DNA of 64,000 nucleotides from Azospirillum brasilense (GTDB lineage: Bacteria > Pseudomonadota > Alphaproteobacteria > Azospirillales > Azospirillaceae), in contig NZ_CP032346.1 of NCBI RefSeq assembly GCF_005222205.1, forward strand, positions 496,001-560,000, given 5' to 3'. The stretch's first letter is position 1, and each line of letters opens with the position of its first letter. Below, one piece after another: positions 1-7,589 of the stretch. Under the pieces are notes generated by a model that was not told the origin of the DNA, searched no databases, and worked only from the letters and a program-made list of their open reading frames with translations. The position numbers were made by a program, and so were the translations under genes.

Positions 1-542
1 AACAGCGCGATGGCCGCGGCGTCGTTCAGCAGGCTTTCGCCCTCGACCAGCATGGTCAGGCGGCGCGGCGCGCCGAGGTCGCGGAAGATGCTGACGACCG
101 CTGCCGGATCGGTGGTGGCGACGATCGCCCCCAGCAGCAGGCAGGCCACCAGCCCCATCGAGGTGAAGAGGGTCAGCGCGTAGCCGACGGCGAAGGTGCA
201 GACGAACACCGCCACCACGGCCATCAGCAGGATTGGCCACACGTCGTCGAACAGCCGCCGCACGTCCACCGCCAGCGCCGTTTCGAACAGCAGCACCGGC
301 AGGAAGATGTAGATCAGCACCTCGGACGAGATGTCCAGCTCGGCCAGGGAGTTCAGGAAGTCATGGAAGGGGCCGGTGCCGCCCTGGCCGGCGAAGGTCT
401 GGATCGCCAGCCCCAGGGCCACGCCCACGGCGGCCAGCAGCACCGTGTAGGGAACCCGCAGCCGGGCCGCCAAGGGCGGCAGCAGGCTGACCAGCGCCAG
501 AAGGCCGGAGACCGCGAGGACATAGATGACAATGACGTGCAT
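1..542 (-). CDS. CPA1-type Na+/H+ antiporter, N-terminal part (cut by window edge)
   Basis: Integral membrane cation/proton antiporter; only the first 180 codons are in the window. Translation from the ATG at 542-540 begins MHVIVIYVLAVSGLLALVS, and several hydrophobic helices follow. The motif ATTDPAAVVSIFRDLG, followed by LVEGESLLNDA, is the conserved ion-site region of NhaP/CPA1 exchangers (both acidic residues known to matter in the family are present). It is downstream of a two-component operon on the same strand but separated from it by palindromes. Which ion it exchanges cannot be told from this fragment. A weak purine-rich SD (AAGGGCAAGG) precedes the ATG. Confidence 0.85.
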   Translation of the reverse strand, partial: MHVIVIYVLAVSGLLALVSLLPPLAARLRVPYTVLLAAVGVALGLAIQTFAGQGGTGPFHDFLNSLAELDISSEVLIYIFLPVLLFETALAVDVRRLFDDVWPILLMAVVAVFVCTFAVGYALTLFTSMGLVACLLLGAIVATTDPAAVVSIFRDLGAPRRLTMLVEGESLLNDAAAIAL

Positions 543-629
543 GGGGCTGCCTTGCCCTTTGGGGGGTCGCGGCGCACGGTATCGCCCGATTGGGGCGGGA
601 GCAAGGTCAGGATAAAGGACAAAGCTGTT

Positions 630-672
630 CCGTACGTGTGACCGGACGTACGGTCCGGCCACACCCGTACGG
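630..672. repeat. Large imperfect inverted repeat rich in CGTACGG
   Basis: The arm at 630-647 pairs with 653-672 around a 5-nt GTACG centre, with a 2-nt bulge and one mismatch. The word CGTACG recurs four times between 631 and 685. It lies between the sensor-kinase stop codon and the antiporter start. It could be an RNA hairpin in the readthrough transcript or a protein-binding palindrome; no T-run follows it. Confidence 0.6.
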
Positions 673-682
673 AGGGGGGCGT

Positions 683-700
683 ACGGGGCTTGCGCCCCGT
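683..700 (-). terminator. Short GC hairpin at the end of the sensor-kinase gene
   Basis: ACGGGGC (683-689) pairs perfectly with GCCCCGT (694-700) around a TTGC loop. On the minus strand it begins inside the kinase stop codon (TAA at 702-700). No U-tract follows, so it is a weak or attenuating hairpin rather than a proven intrinsic terminator. Confidence 0.4.
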
Positions 701-2253
701 TAGGCCACCGCCAGGGTCACCGTCATGCGAAAGCCGCCGGTGGAACGGTTCTCGGCGCGGACCTTGCCACCGAAGGCTTCGATGTTCCGCCGCACGATCC
801 ACAGGCCAATGCCGAAATGGGTCGCCTCGGCCTGGTTCTGAGCCGCCGCATCCTCCGGCATGCCCCGTCCCGGCTCGCGCTGGGAGAAGTAGCGTTCGAA
901 GATGCGCGGCAGGTTCGCCGGATCGACGCCCGGCCCCTCGTCCTCGACCACCAGCTCCGCCCAGGCGCCGTTGCGCGACAGGCGCACGCTGACGGTGCCG
1001 TCCGGCGGCGAGAAGCTGACGGCGTTCTCCACCAGATTCTCGATGACGGTTTCCAGGATGTCCTCGCTGGCCCGCACAACCACCCCGGATTCGATGCGCG
1101 AGCGCATGTGGAGCTGCCGCTCGGCGAGCAGGCTGGTGTAGCCGCCGGCCATGCGCTCGACCAGATCGGACAGGTCCACCCGGCGGCGCGGCGGGACCAG
1201 CAGGTCGGCGGCGGCTTCGTCCATGCGCCGCCCGAAGGAGACCAGACCGTCAAGCTTGTCCACCGACTTCTCGATCATGGTCAGGGCGCGCTGGCTGCGG
1301 TTGTCCTCGGCGGGCAGGGAACGGCGCAGCGGCTCCACCGACTGGCGGATGACCGCAATGGGCGTCTTGTAGGCGTGGGCGTTGTCCTCCGCCGCTCGGC
1401 GCAGCGACCGCGCGCTCTCACGCAGGGTATCGACCAGCCGGTCGAAGTCCTCGGCCACCCCGGACAGCTCCGGAACGGTGTTGCGGTTGGTGAAGGACCC
1501 CTGCCCGCCCTCGCCGATGCCGCCCGACACGATGTCGCGCGCCAGATCGCCAAAGCGGTGCAGGTTGCGCCAGACCCCCAGCAGGACGGCCATCACCAGC
1601 GCCGCCATGACGATGTAGATCATCGCCGCGGCCTGGACGACCGGCGTGCTCCAGTAGGGGCGGCCCAGGGAGGATTCCAGATAGCCGCCGGCCGTGTGGC
1701 TGGTCACCAGAGCCCAGCAGCCGAAGGCGGTGTTGACGGGCGTGACCGAGGTCAGGATTTCATAGCCGCCGGAGGAGCGCGGCAGGCGCAGCGCCAGCGG
1801 CTCGTTCCCGGCGCAGGAGGCGCCCAGCCGGTCCAGCACCCCCTGTTCGAGGAGTTGGTACCGCTCGGCATCCAGGTCGTCGGTGGGCACCGACGGGGCG
1901 GCGGCGACGTAATAGAAGCCGTCGCTGCCCATCAGGTTGTTGCCGGCCAGGGCGCGCGGCCGGACGAGCAGCTTCAGCCGCGTGTTCCCGTCGGCGAAGC
2001 GGCGCAGAATGGGGCCGAGTTGCGGCAGGGCCGCGCGGTTGGCGCGGGACAGGTCCGGCTCCAGCGCGCGGGCGATCAGCTCGCCCTGCCGCTGCGCGCT
2101 CTGCAGCAGCAGGGTTTGCGTCGCGGTGTCGGCGCGCTGGAACTGATCGTAGATCAGCACCGGGACCGCCAGGAAGACGATGGTCAGCAGCGCCAGCCGG
2201 CTGGCCAGCGAATGCCACAGCCACCGCAGCCGGCCGCCGGGGAAACCCGCCAT
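700..2253 (-). CDS. Two-component sensor histidine kinase
   Basis: Membrane sensor kinase of 517 residues, partner of the response regulator encoded just upstream. Transmembrane helices lie near residues 17-36 and 205-227 and enclose a periplasmic sensing domain of about 165 residues. A HAMP-like linker follows. The phospho-acceptor H293 is in the variant H-box HAYKTPIAVI. N, G1 and G2 boxes of the HATPase (NLVENAVSF, DEGPGVD, FGIGLWIV) follow. The ATG at 2253 is chosen over an upstream in-frame start at 2331 because AGGGAGG stands 7 nt before it and because 2331 would overlap the regulator. The signal sensed is unknown. It resembles ChvG-type kinases only in general layout. Confidence 0.9.
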   Translation of the reverse strand: MAGFPGGRLRWLWHSLASRLALLTIVFLAVPVLIYDQFQRADTATQTLLLQSAQRQGELIARALEPDLSRANRAALPQLGPILRRFADGNTRLKLLVRPRALAGNNLMGSDGFYYVAAAPSVPTDDLDAERYQLLEQGVLDRLGASCAGNEPLALRLPRSSGGYEILTSVTPVNTAFGCWALVTSHTAGGYLESSLGRPYWSTPVVQAAAMIYIVMAALVMAVLLGVWRNLHRFGDLARDIVSGGIGEGGQGSFTNRNTVPELSGVAEDFDRLVDTLRESARSLRRAAEDNAHAYKTPIAVIRQSVEPLRRSLPAEDNRSQRALTMIEKSVDKLDGLVSFGRRMDEAAADLLVPPRRRVDLSDLVERMAGGYTSLLAERQLHMRSRIESGVVVRASEDILETVIENLVENAVSFSPPDGTVSVRLSRNGAWAELVVEDEGPGVDPANLPRIFERYFSQREPGRGMPEDAAAQNQAEATHFGIGLWIVRRNIEAFGGKVRAENRSTGGFRMTVTLAVA

Positions 2254-2311
2254 GGAGAAGCCTCCCTTGGTGAGTTCCGTCCCGTCCCGCGCGCCGTCAG
2301 GCCCGCGGGCC

Positions 2312-3121
2312 TCAATCGGCAGCAGCGCCATCGGCCATCACATCCGCGTCGTCGTCGCGCGTGCGGCCGGTGCCGCCGGTGCCGTTGCCCCAGCGGTAGC
2401 CGAAGCCCGGATAGTTCTCGATGCAATCGAACTCGGCGTCCACCACGCGGAACTTCTGGCGGATGCGCTTGATGAAGGCGCGGACGTTGGCGCGGTAGCC
2501 CGACGGGCCGTAGCCGGCCAGGAAGCCCTTGCCATGCACGAGGTCGTAGATCTCGCGGTAGGACACGTCCTCTTCCGGACGCGTCGCCATCAGCTTGACG
2601 ATGTTGAACTCGGTCAGCGTCAGGTCGATGCGCTTGCCGTTCCACAGGGCACGGCTGTTGTCCAGGCGCAGGTCGAGATTGCCCAGCGCATAGACGGATT
2701 CCTTCGGCCCCTCGGCCTCCTCGGGCGTGCCCTTGGAGCCGTCCACGATGAGGCGCATGCGCTTCAGCAGGATCGACAGGCTGCGCGACTTCTCCACGAA
2801 GTCGAGCGCGCCGCCGGCCAGGGCGGCCTCTTCATAAATCTGGTCCGACAGCACGGTGAGGAAGATCACCGGCAGGTCGATGCCGCGGGAGCGCATCTGG
2901 CGGAGGACGTCGATGCCGTCCATCTTCGGCATGCGCCAGTCCAGCAGGACGATGTCCACCGAACCGCCCTCGGCGAAGAAGTCGAGCGCGGGTTCGCCAC
3001 GGTCGAAGGTGATGACCTCGTACCCCTCGTCGGCGAGGTTGAGGCTGAGGGATTCGCGGAACAGGTCGTCGTCGTCGACCAGCGCCACGCGGGCGACGGC
3101 GGCCTCAGTCATGGCGGACAT
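2312..3121 (-). CDS. OmpR-family response regulator
   Basis: DNA-binding response regulator: a receiver domain with an acidic cluster (VDDDD) and phospho-acceptor D61 in LLDWRMPKMDG, then a C-terminal winged helix (TLTEFNIVKLM ... YRANVRAFIKRIRQKF) ending in a short acidic Gly/Asp tail. The gene overlaps the end of the upstream lipoprotein gene and ends 58 bp before its cognate kinase, so the three form an operon. The start is uncertain: ATG 3121 has AAGG 5 nt upstream, ATG 3112 overlaps the lipoprotein stop, and ATG 3175 would give an overlap of about 70 bp. ChvI-like regulators are the nearest guess; targets are unknown. Confidence 0.9.
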   Translation of the reverse strand: MSAMTEAAVARVALVDDDDLFRESLSLNLADEGYEVITFDRGEPALDFFAEGGSVDIVLLDWRMPKMDGIDVLRQMRSRGIDLPVIFLTVLSDQIYEEAALAGGALDFVEKSRSLSILLKRMRLIVDGSKGTPEEAEGPKESVYALGNLDLRLDNSRALWNGKRIDLTLTEFNIVKLMATRPEEDVSYREIYDLVHGKGFLAGYGPSGYRANVRAFIKRIRQKFRVVDAEFDCIENYPGFGYRWGNGTGGTGRTRDDDADVMADGAAAD

Positions 3122-3722
3122 CCCAGCCTTGGGCAAGGAGTTGAGCGAAGCATCGTTTATCGACATCTGGGACATTTTCGCTGCTCTTCATATCGTAGGA
3201 AAGGGCACGGAAGTCCTGGGAGGACGTCATGTCCATGAAGAAGAAGACTTTGAGCGAACAGTCGCCCTTAGCGTAATGCCACACCTTTGCAGGTGGCGCC
3301 TCTTCCGTTGCGGCAGGGGTGCCCAGGAGACGCCGGGTCTGGACCTGGTCCAGGCCGACGAGCGTTTCGGGGGACAGGGTGGCGGGCGGGCTGGCGCCGC
3401 CGAACGGTACGGGGGGCAGCCCCGCCACCTCTGTCCCAGCCATGGCGATGACCGCGGCTGCGGGACCGGTCCCCGGACCGTTCACCGCTGGCGTGGTCGC
3501 CTGATCCTTTCCCGCGGTCTTGACGCGCGGGGGAGCAGGCTTCGTCTTCGGCACCGGAACGGCCATGGCGGTCGGTCCGGCGGTCTGCGTTTCAGGAGGA
3601 ACCGTGGTGCCGGGGCACCCGGCCAGCAGAAGAACCGCCAGCACAAGGCCCGCCTTCCGCCGCCGGCACCCCACTCCGGCATTGGTTCCAGCCACTTCGC
3701 ATATGGTACCCGTCATCGTCAT
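3105..3722 (-). CDS. Lipoprotein preceding the two-component pair
   Basis: Predicted lipoprotein of 205 residues. A basic N-terminus and hydrophobic segment end in the lipobox LLAGC with the cysteine at residue 36. A Pro/Ala/Thr-rich linker follows. The C-terminal domain contains LSPETLVGLDQVQTRRLLG, WHYAKGDCSLKVFFF, a pattern reminiscent of the small SmpA/OmlA-like fold. The start at 3722 is supported by AAAGG 7 nt upstream. The stop codon overlaps candidate starts of the response regulator, implying translational coupling. Being the first gene of the operon, it could act as an envelope accessory to the kinase, but that is inference. Confidence 0.75.
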   Translation of the reverse strand: MTMTGTICEVAGTNAGVGCRRRKAGLVLAVLLLAGCPGTTVPPETQTAGPTAMAVPVPKTKPAPPRVKTAGKDQATTPAVNGPGTGPAAAVIAMAGTEVAGLPPVPFGGASPPATLSPETLVGLDQVQTRRLLGTPAATEEAPPAKVWHYAKGDCSLKVFFFMDMTSSQDFRALSYDMKSSENVPDVDKRCFAQLLAQGWDVRHD

Positions 3723-3893
3723 CGTCGGGCCTTTCAAGCATCGTGGTTGAATTCGCGGGCGGTGTTGCTGGCCCCATGCCTGCACTTGCCGCCTCCGTGA
3801 GATCAAGGTCAGTCCAGTCTGGTTAATGTGGCGTTAAACCCCTGTTTGATACCCCCTTTTTGCGCACATTTGCGGCCAATTTTTGTTCCTACT

Positions 3894-3937
3894 CCTATCG
3901 ATAGGTCGGATTTCGAACTAATTTGCCTATTTGTAGG
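3894..3937. promoter_or_regulatory. Twin CCTA-N4-TAGG palindromes, candidate operators
   Basis: CCTATCGATAGG (3894-3905) is a perfect 12-bp palindrome. CCTATTTGTAGG (3926-3937) repeats the outer CCTA/TAGG. The two start exactly 32 bp apart, about three helical turns. They lie 170-215 bp upstream of the lipoprotein start on the minus strand. The binding protein is unknown; the adjacent response regulator is one candidate. Confidence 0.4.
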
Positions 3938-4178
3938 TTAGGTTTGGGGGCACCGGTTGCCTCAAATACCCATACTTCCCTTTGGCTTATCCTATGACGG
4001 GAGAAGCGTGAGAGGTCCGCGCCCCCGGCGCGTGGCACCGTGGGCTCGTGGGTGTGGAAACCGGCGGGAGGGAAGGGAAAAGGAAAGGGCGAAAAAGAGC
4101 CCCAAAAACAATCGGCGGCGGAGCCACCCGGGTATGGCCCCACCGCCGGTCAGCCGGACGGGCAACAGTATCCATAAG

Positions 4179-4204
4179 ATGAGAGCGCCATATCGGCGTC
4201 TCAT
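4179..4204. repeat. Bulged hairpin ATGAGA-CGCC / GGCG-TCTCAT
   Basis: Arms ATGAGA(g)CGCC and GGCGTCTCAT pair over 10 bp with a single bulged G around ATATC. No T-run follows on either strand. It is an isolated element in the gene-free region, of unknown role. Confidence 0.45.
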
Positions 4205-4410
4205 ATGATGTTGCCGCTTGAACTCCAGCCTTCTATCCGGCCGACGTTACCGCCGGTCGGCGCTGTGCGTACAATGCTTTTCGAGCATCAACCTTCACAT
4301 CCGCGATCCTGCGCCGGTCGATCGCCTCCGTCAAGACAGCTTTGACCGCGAAATGGGCTGGATTACCCAGTTGGCGATACTTCCGAAGGCGATCACCCGA
4401 CGCGTAAGAA

Positions 4411-4432
4411 GGGGGTGCCCACGGGCTCCCCC
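4411..4432 (-). terminator. Terminator-like hairpin after the 481-residue gene
   Basis: GGGGG (4411-4415) pairs with CCCCC (4428-4432), with an inner CCC/GGG stem. On the minus strand the hairpin starts 23 nt past the stop codon at 4455 and is followed by TTCTT. The T-run is short, so efficiency is uncertain. Confidence 0.5.
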
Positions 4433-4454
4433 AGGCGTCTGCCCGCCGATGCTC

Positions 4455-5900
4455 CTACGCGAGCAGATTGACCGAACCGGACAGGGCGGGCATCCCCGTC
4501 TCCGCCCCACCGAGCGCCGACAGGCTGTCCGCCGAAGGCGTGACTGCGCTCTCCGCGCCGACGCTCTCCGGGTCGGCGGAACCGCCGTCCGTTCCGTTCG
4601 GATCGGTCATGGCCTCCACGAAATCCTTGAGGGTCGTGCTGGATCCGAAGGCCGCCTGGCGCAGCTCGTTGACGTTGTCCTGGGATTCCTCGACGATTTT
4701 GTCGTAATCCTTGAAGGACTCCCGCCGCGCCTTGCGCCGCTCTTCGGCCTGGTCCAGCTCGTTGGCGGCCTTTGCTTCGGCGATGATCGACTTGGCCGTG
4801 GCAAGAACAGCCTCCACCCGGCGCCCGAACTCGTCGGCCTCGCGGTAGCGCGACATCTTCAGGTCGTTGTCGGCCATCATCCGCTGGATGTAGTTGCGGA
4901 TCCGGTCGCCCTGCGGAGCGGTGGGGGCGGCGTTCAGGCTGGGCGCCGCCTCCGTCATCAAGCGTTCGAGGTCGCTCCCCTGCCCGTCCGCGATCTTTTC
5001 GGCGGTCTTGTCGGCGGTCTCCCCGGCGGCATCCCCGTCGACCTTCCCTTCGGCCCGGTCCTTCGCCTTTTCCTGCTCCGTCTTCGCGCCGGCGGTCTTG
5101 CCGTCCGACGACTCCCCGTCGTCCGGGGGCACGGCCTGGGCGGTGGCTTGTCCGGCCAGGCCGGCCGCCTCCGCCGCCACAGCCTCGGCGGCGCGTGCTT
5201 CCCCGTCTTCCGCCGCCTCCTCGCCGGCAGCCATGTCCGCGGCCGTCGTCGTGCCCTCCGCAGCCGCACTGTCCAAAGGCAGCGGCGGCGGAGCCACGGA
5301 CGCGTCCGGCGGAGCGCCTTCGGCCGGGGCGCCCTCCGCGGACGCGCCGTCGCCGCGGATGGTCATCGTCACATCGACGGCGATCTCGGTCTGAACGACG
5401 GTGATGGAGGTGCGGGTGATCGTCCGCTCGATGCTGATGCCGCCGATGGATGGCGCCCCCGCCCCGCCGGGAAGCCCCATCTCCGCGGCGGCGGCCACGC
5501 CGGCGCCGTATTCCTTCGCCGCCCGTCCGGCCTGCTTGGCGAGGATCGCCGCCTCCCGCGCCAGCTGCACCAGCTTTTCGCGGTCGCCCTTGTTGTGGCG
5601 CATCATCATCTTCAGTTCTTCGATCTTGCGCTCGACCTCCTCCAGCCTCTGCTCGGCGACGGCCTTCGGTCCGCCGACGCGCTTGGCCTCCTCCAGCGCG
5701 TTGACCACGGCGGTGAAATTCTTCTGCTGCTCCGGAGTCATGGTGAACGGCATCTTCGCCTGTTCGGCCTTGTCGGCAAGGCGCTGCGTCGCGTCCTTGT
5801 AATCCATGGCCTCCATCGCCCGCTCCCAGTCCTTCTTGGACTTCTGGAGCTGGAAGAGGCTGTTCTGGCCGTTGGTCAGAGCGGAAAATATGCCGTTCAC
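4455..5900 (-). CDS. Unrecognised helical protein with a low-complexity centre
   Basis: Protein of 481 residues that I do not recognise. It has no signal peptide or membrane helix. Residues 1-145 look alpha-helical and charged (for example RLEEVERKIEELKMMMRHNKG). A short beta-like, Thr/Val/Ile-rich stretch follows around 155-185. The centre (about 185-330) is Ala/Glu/Gly/Asp-rich and probably disordered. The C-terminal 340-430 is again helical with many charged residues. The GTG start at 5900 is supported by a perfect GGAGGAGG 5 nt upstream. It stands alone, divergent from the 6162 module. Its function is unknown; a scaffold or secreted-type protein is possible, but nothing shows it. Confidence 0.75.
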   Translation of the reverse strand: MNGIFSALTNGQNSLFQLQKSKKDWERAMEAMDYKDATQRLADKAEQAKMPFTMTPEQQKNFTAVVNALEEAKRVGGPKAVAEQRLEEVERKIEELKMMMRHNKGDREKLVQLAREAAILAKQAGRAAKEYGAGVAAAAEMGLPGGAGAPSIGGISIERTITRTSITVVQTEIAVDVTMTIRGDGASAEGAPAEGAPPDASVAPPPLPLDSAAAEGTTTAADMAAGEEAAEDGEARAAEAVAAEAAGLAGQATAQAVPPDDGESSDGKTAGAKTEQEKAKDRAEGKVDGDAAGETADKTAEKIADGQGSDLERLMTEAAPSLNAAPTAPQGDRIRNYIQRMMADNDLKMSRYREADEFGRRVEAVLATAKSIIAEAKAANELDQAEERRKARRESFKDYDKIVEESQDNVNELRQAAFGSSTTLKDFVEAMTDPNGTDGGSADPESVGAESAVTPSADSLSALGGAETGMPALSGSVNLLA

Positions 5901-5929
5901 GGCCGCCTCCTCCGGTTCATCGGAACCTT

Positions 5930-5941
5930 CGCGAATTCGCG
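5930..5941. promoter_or_regulatory. 12-bp palindrome CGCGAATTCGCG between divergent genes
   Basis: Perfect palindrome 30 bp upstream of the GTG at 5900 and about 220 bp before the plus-strand gene at 6162. It is a possible operator by position only. Confidence 0.25.
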
Positions 5942-6043
5942 GAGAAGTTTAGCACACTTTCGCTGGCCGTCCAATTCCGACAGCGCCGCCGGAATCGGCG
6001 CTGGCAACTCCGCGTTGCTGCGCAGGAACGCAATACACACGCC

Positions 6044-6069
6044 GGAACTCCGATGCCCATGAGTGTGTT
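6044..6069 (+). promoter_or_regulatory. EcfG-like promoter candidate GGAAC-N17-TGTT
   Basis: GGAAC at 6044-6048 and TGTT at 6066-6069 are separated by 17 nt, about 93 bp before the ATG at 6162. The alphaproteobacterial general-stress sigma factor EcfG prefers GGAAC-N16/17-CGTT, so this has one mismatch. The identical form occurs before the DUF3618 gene at 58443. Confidence 0.4.
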
Positions 6070-6161
6070 TGATTCCCGACATCGGACGCCGCAAAGCGCG
6101 GCGAATTGCCGCAGGCTGGGAACTGGGACACATCCGCAGCCGACCCCGAGGAGGAAGACAG

Positions 6162-7169
6162 ATGGCAGACCGCGATACGTTGGGCACCGGCGAACCGAAC
6201 CGCAAGACGCCGGACCCGATGACAAACAGTGGTTTGGGCAGTGGTTTGGGCAGTGGTTCTGGCAGTGGTTTGGGCAAGGATCGTCCGCAGAGCCGGGGAT
6301 CATCGGGCGACATGAACCGCATGGCGGGCGAGGCCGCCGATGCCGGTCGCGACACCCTCGAAGCCGCCCAGGGCCGCATCCGCTCGCTTCTGGAAATGCA
6401 GACGGACCGCGCCGCCGACCAGTTGGGCAGCGTCGCCAACGCGCTGCACAAGGCCGCGGAGCAGTTGAACGAGGAAAACAACGGCACCGCCGCCCATTAC
6501 GCCGGGCAGGCCGCCGACCGGGTGGAGCGGGTGGCCGACATGCTCCGCAACTCCACCATGGACGACATGGTCGGTCAGGTGGAGCGCTTCGCGCGGCGCC
6601 AGCCGGAGGTGTTCGTCGGCGCGGCCTTCGCCGTGGGCTTCCTGTTCGCCCGCTTCGTCAAAAGCTCCGGAGAGCGGCGATTTCGCGGGGCGTCGTCGTC
6701 GCACCTGACCGGCGGTTACGGCCGCCATGACCGAGGCCGTCAGGACTTTGGCCGCCAAGACCATGGCCGCTCCGGGCAGGACCATCACGACTATCGCGAC
6801 TTCGGCCTGCGGGGCGCGGACCGCGCCGGACAGGAGGCGCTGCGCACCGACCACGATCTGGCCGGCCACCCCCGTGGCACGGCAACCGGTTCGGCCGCCT
6901 CGGAAAGCGCGTCCGCGCCGCGCCCGAGGTCCGGCCTGTCGTCCGGAATGGCCTCCTCCGGCATGACCTCGGCGACCGCCATAACGGCCGCCGGCGGCGG
7001 GGTCGGCCACAGCCAGGAGGGCCCGCGCCCGTTGAACACCGCCACCGCGGCGACCTCCGCCGCCCGCACCCGTGACGCCGCCGAGATGGTCGCCGGCTCG
7101 GTGCCCGGCGCCGCCTCCGACGCCAAGCCGGCGTCCGGCAGCACGCCGATCCAGGGGACCAAACCATGA
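6162..7169 (+). CDS. Stress-type membrane-associated protein with SGLG repeats
   Basis: Protein of 335 residues, first gene of a three-gene operon with a holin-family protein and a DUF3618 protein. The N-terminus carries four SGLG-type repeats encoded by a 12-bp tandem repeat. An amphipathic helical region follows (AADQLGSVANALHKAAEQL), then one hydrophobic segment (VFVGAAFAVGFLFARFV). After this comes a His/Asp/Arg-rich stretch and an Ala/Ser/Thr-rich tail. Such proteins are often named nutrient-deprivation-induced in rhizobia; function unknown. The ATG at 6162 has GAGGAGG 7 nt upstream. Its stop overlaps the next start (ATGA). Confidence 0.75.
   Translation: MADRDTLGTGEPNRKTPDPMTNSGLGSGLGSGSGSGLGKDRPQSRGSSGDMNRMAGEAADAGRDTLEAAQGRIRSLLEMQTDRAADQLGSVANALHKAAEQLNEENNGTAAHYAGQAADRVERVADMLRNSTMDDMVGQVERFARRQPEVFVGAAFAVGFLFARFVKSSGERRFRGASSSHLTGGYGRHDRGRQDFGRQDHGRSGQDHHDYRDFGLRGADRAGQEALRTDHDLAGHPRGTATGSAASESASAPRPRSGLSSGMASSGMTSATAITAAGGGVGHSQEGPRPLNTATAATSAARTRDAAEMVAGSVPGAASDAKPASGSTPIQGTKP
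6228..6275 (+). repeat. Four tandem 12-bp repeats (AGTGGTTTGGGC)
   Basis: Units at 6228, 6240, 6252 and 6264; the third differs (AGTGGTTCTGGC). They lie in frame within the 6162 gene and encode Ser-Gly-Leu/Ser-Gly units, so copy-number change would alter length without frameshift. Confidence 0.9.
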
Positions 7170-7582
7170 GCGCTGCGGAGGACCGTTCCTACGATCCGCG
7201 GCAAGACCGACCCATCGCCGGCCTGTTCGCCGATCTGGCGCGCGAGACCACCAACCTCGCCCGCACCGAGATCGAACTGGCCAAGGCCGAACTGACCGAG
7301 AAGGCCGGGCAGGCGGCGGGCGGTGCGGCCTATGTGGTCGCCGGCGGGCTGATCGCCTTCGCGGGCGTTCTGGTCCTGCTGGCCGCGGCGGTGCTCGCGC
7401 TGTCGAAGGTGGTCGAGCCGTGGCTGGCCGCCGTCATCGTCGGGGCCGTGGTGCTCGTCATCGGCGGCGTGCTGGCGATGATCGGCAAGAAGCGGCTCAG
7501 CCCGGAGAATCTCCAGCCGCAGCGCACCATCCAGACGCTTCGGGACGACAAGCGCTGGGCTCGCTCCCAGCTTGCGCGATGA
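7166..7582 (+). CDS. Phage-holin-family (DUF1469-like) membrane protein
   Basis: Small inner-membrane protein of 138 residues. An amphipathic N-terminal helix (DLARETTNLARTEIELAKAE) is followed by two adjacent transmembrane segments near residues 50-78 and 84-108, then a basic C-terminus. This is the layout of the family called phage holin family protein in proteobacteria. Despite the name there is no phage context; the neighbours are stress-type membrane proteins. It overlaps the upstream stop by ATGA and is followed 7 bp later by the DUF3618 gene, so the three are co-translated. Confidence 0.85.
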   Translation: MSAAEDRSYDPRQDRPIAGLFADLARETTNLARTEIELAKAELTEKAGQAAGGAAYVVAGGLIAFAGVLVLLAAAVLALSKVVEPWLAAVIVGAVVLVIGGVLAMIGKKRLSPENLQPQRTIQTLRDDKRWARSQLAR

Positions 7583-7589
7583 GCGGCCG

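Larger units (their letters stand above)
3723..4454. other. Gene-free region of 0.7 kb
   Basis: No convincing reading frame on either strand; it is more AT-rich around 3820-3960 than its surroundings. It holds the presumed promoter of the lipoprotein/two-component operon (minus strand), two CCTA-N4-TAGG palindromes, a bulged hairpin at 4179-4204 and a terminator-like hairpin at 4411-4432. No RNA gene was recognised. Confidence 0.6.

Noticed and set aside
4218-6062. 614-residue plus-strand frame
   Set aside because: Antisense to the 481-residue gene, which has a perfect SD; the plus frame has no SD or domain.
6228-6275. Short tandem repeats as a possible CRISPR-like array
   Set aside because: Contiguous 12-bp units without spacers inside a coding frame; no cas genes.
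7166-7582. Holin gene as evidence of a prophage
   Set aside because: The family name is historical; there are no phage structural, lysin or integrase genes around it.
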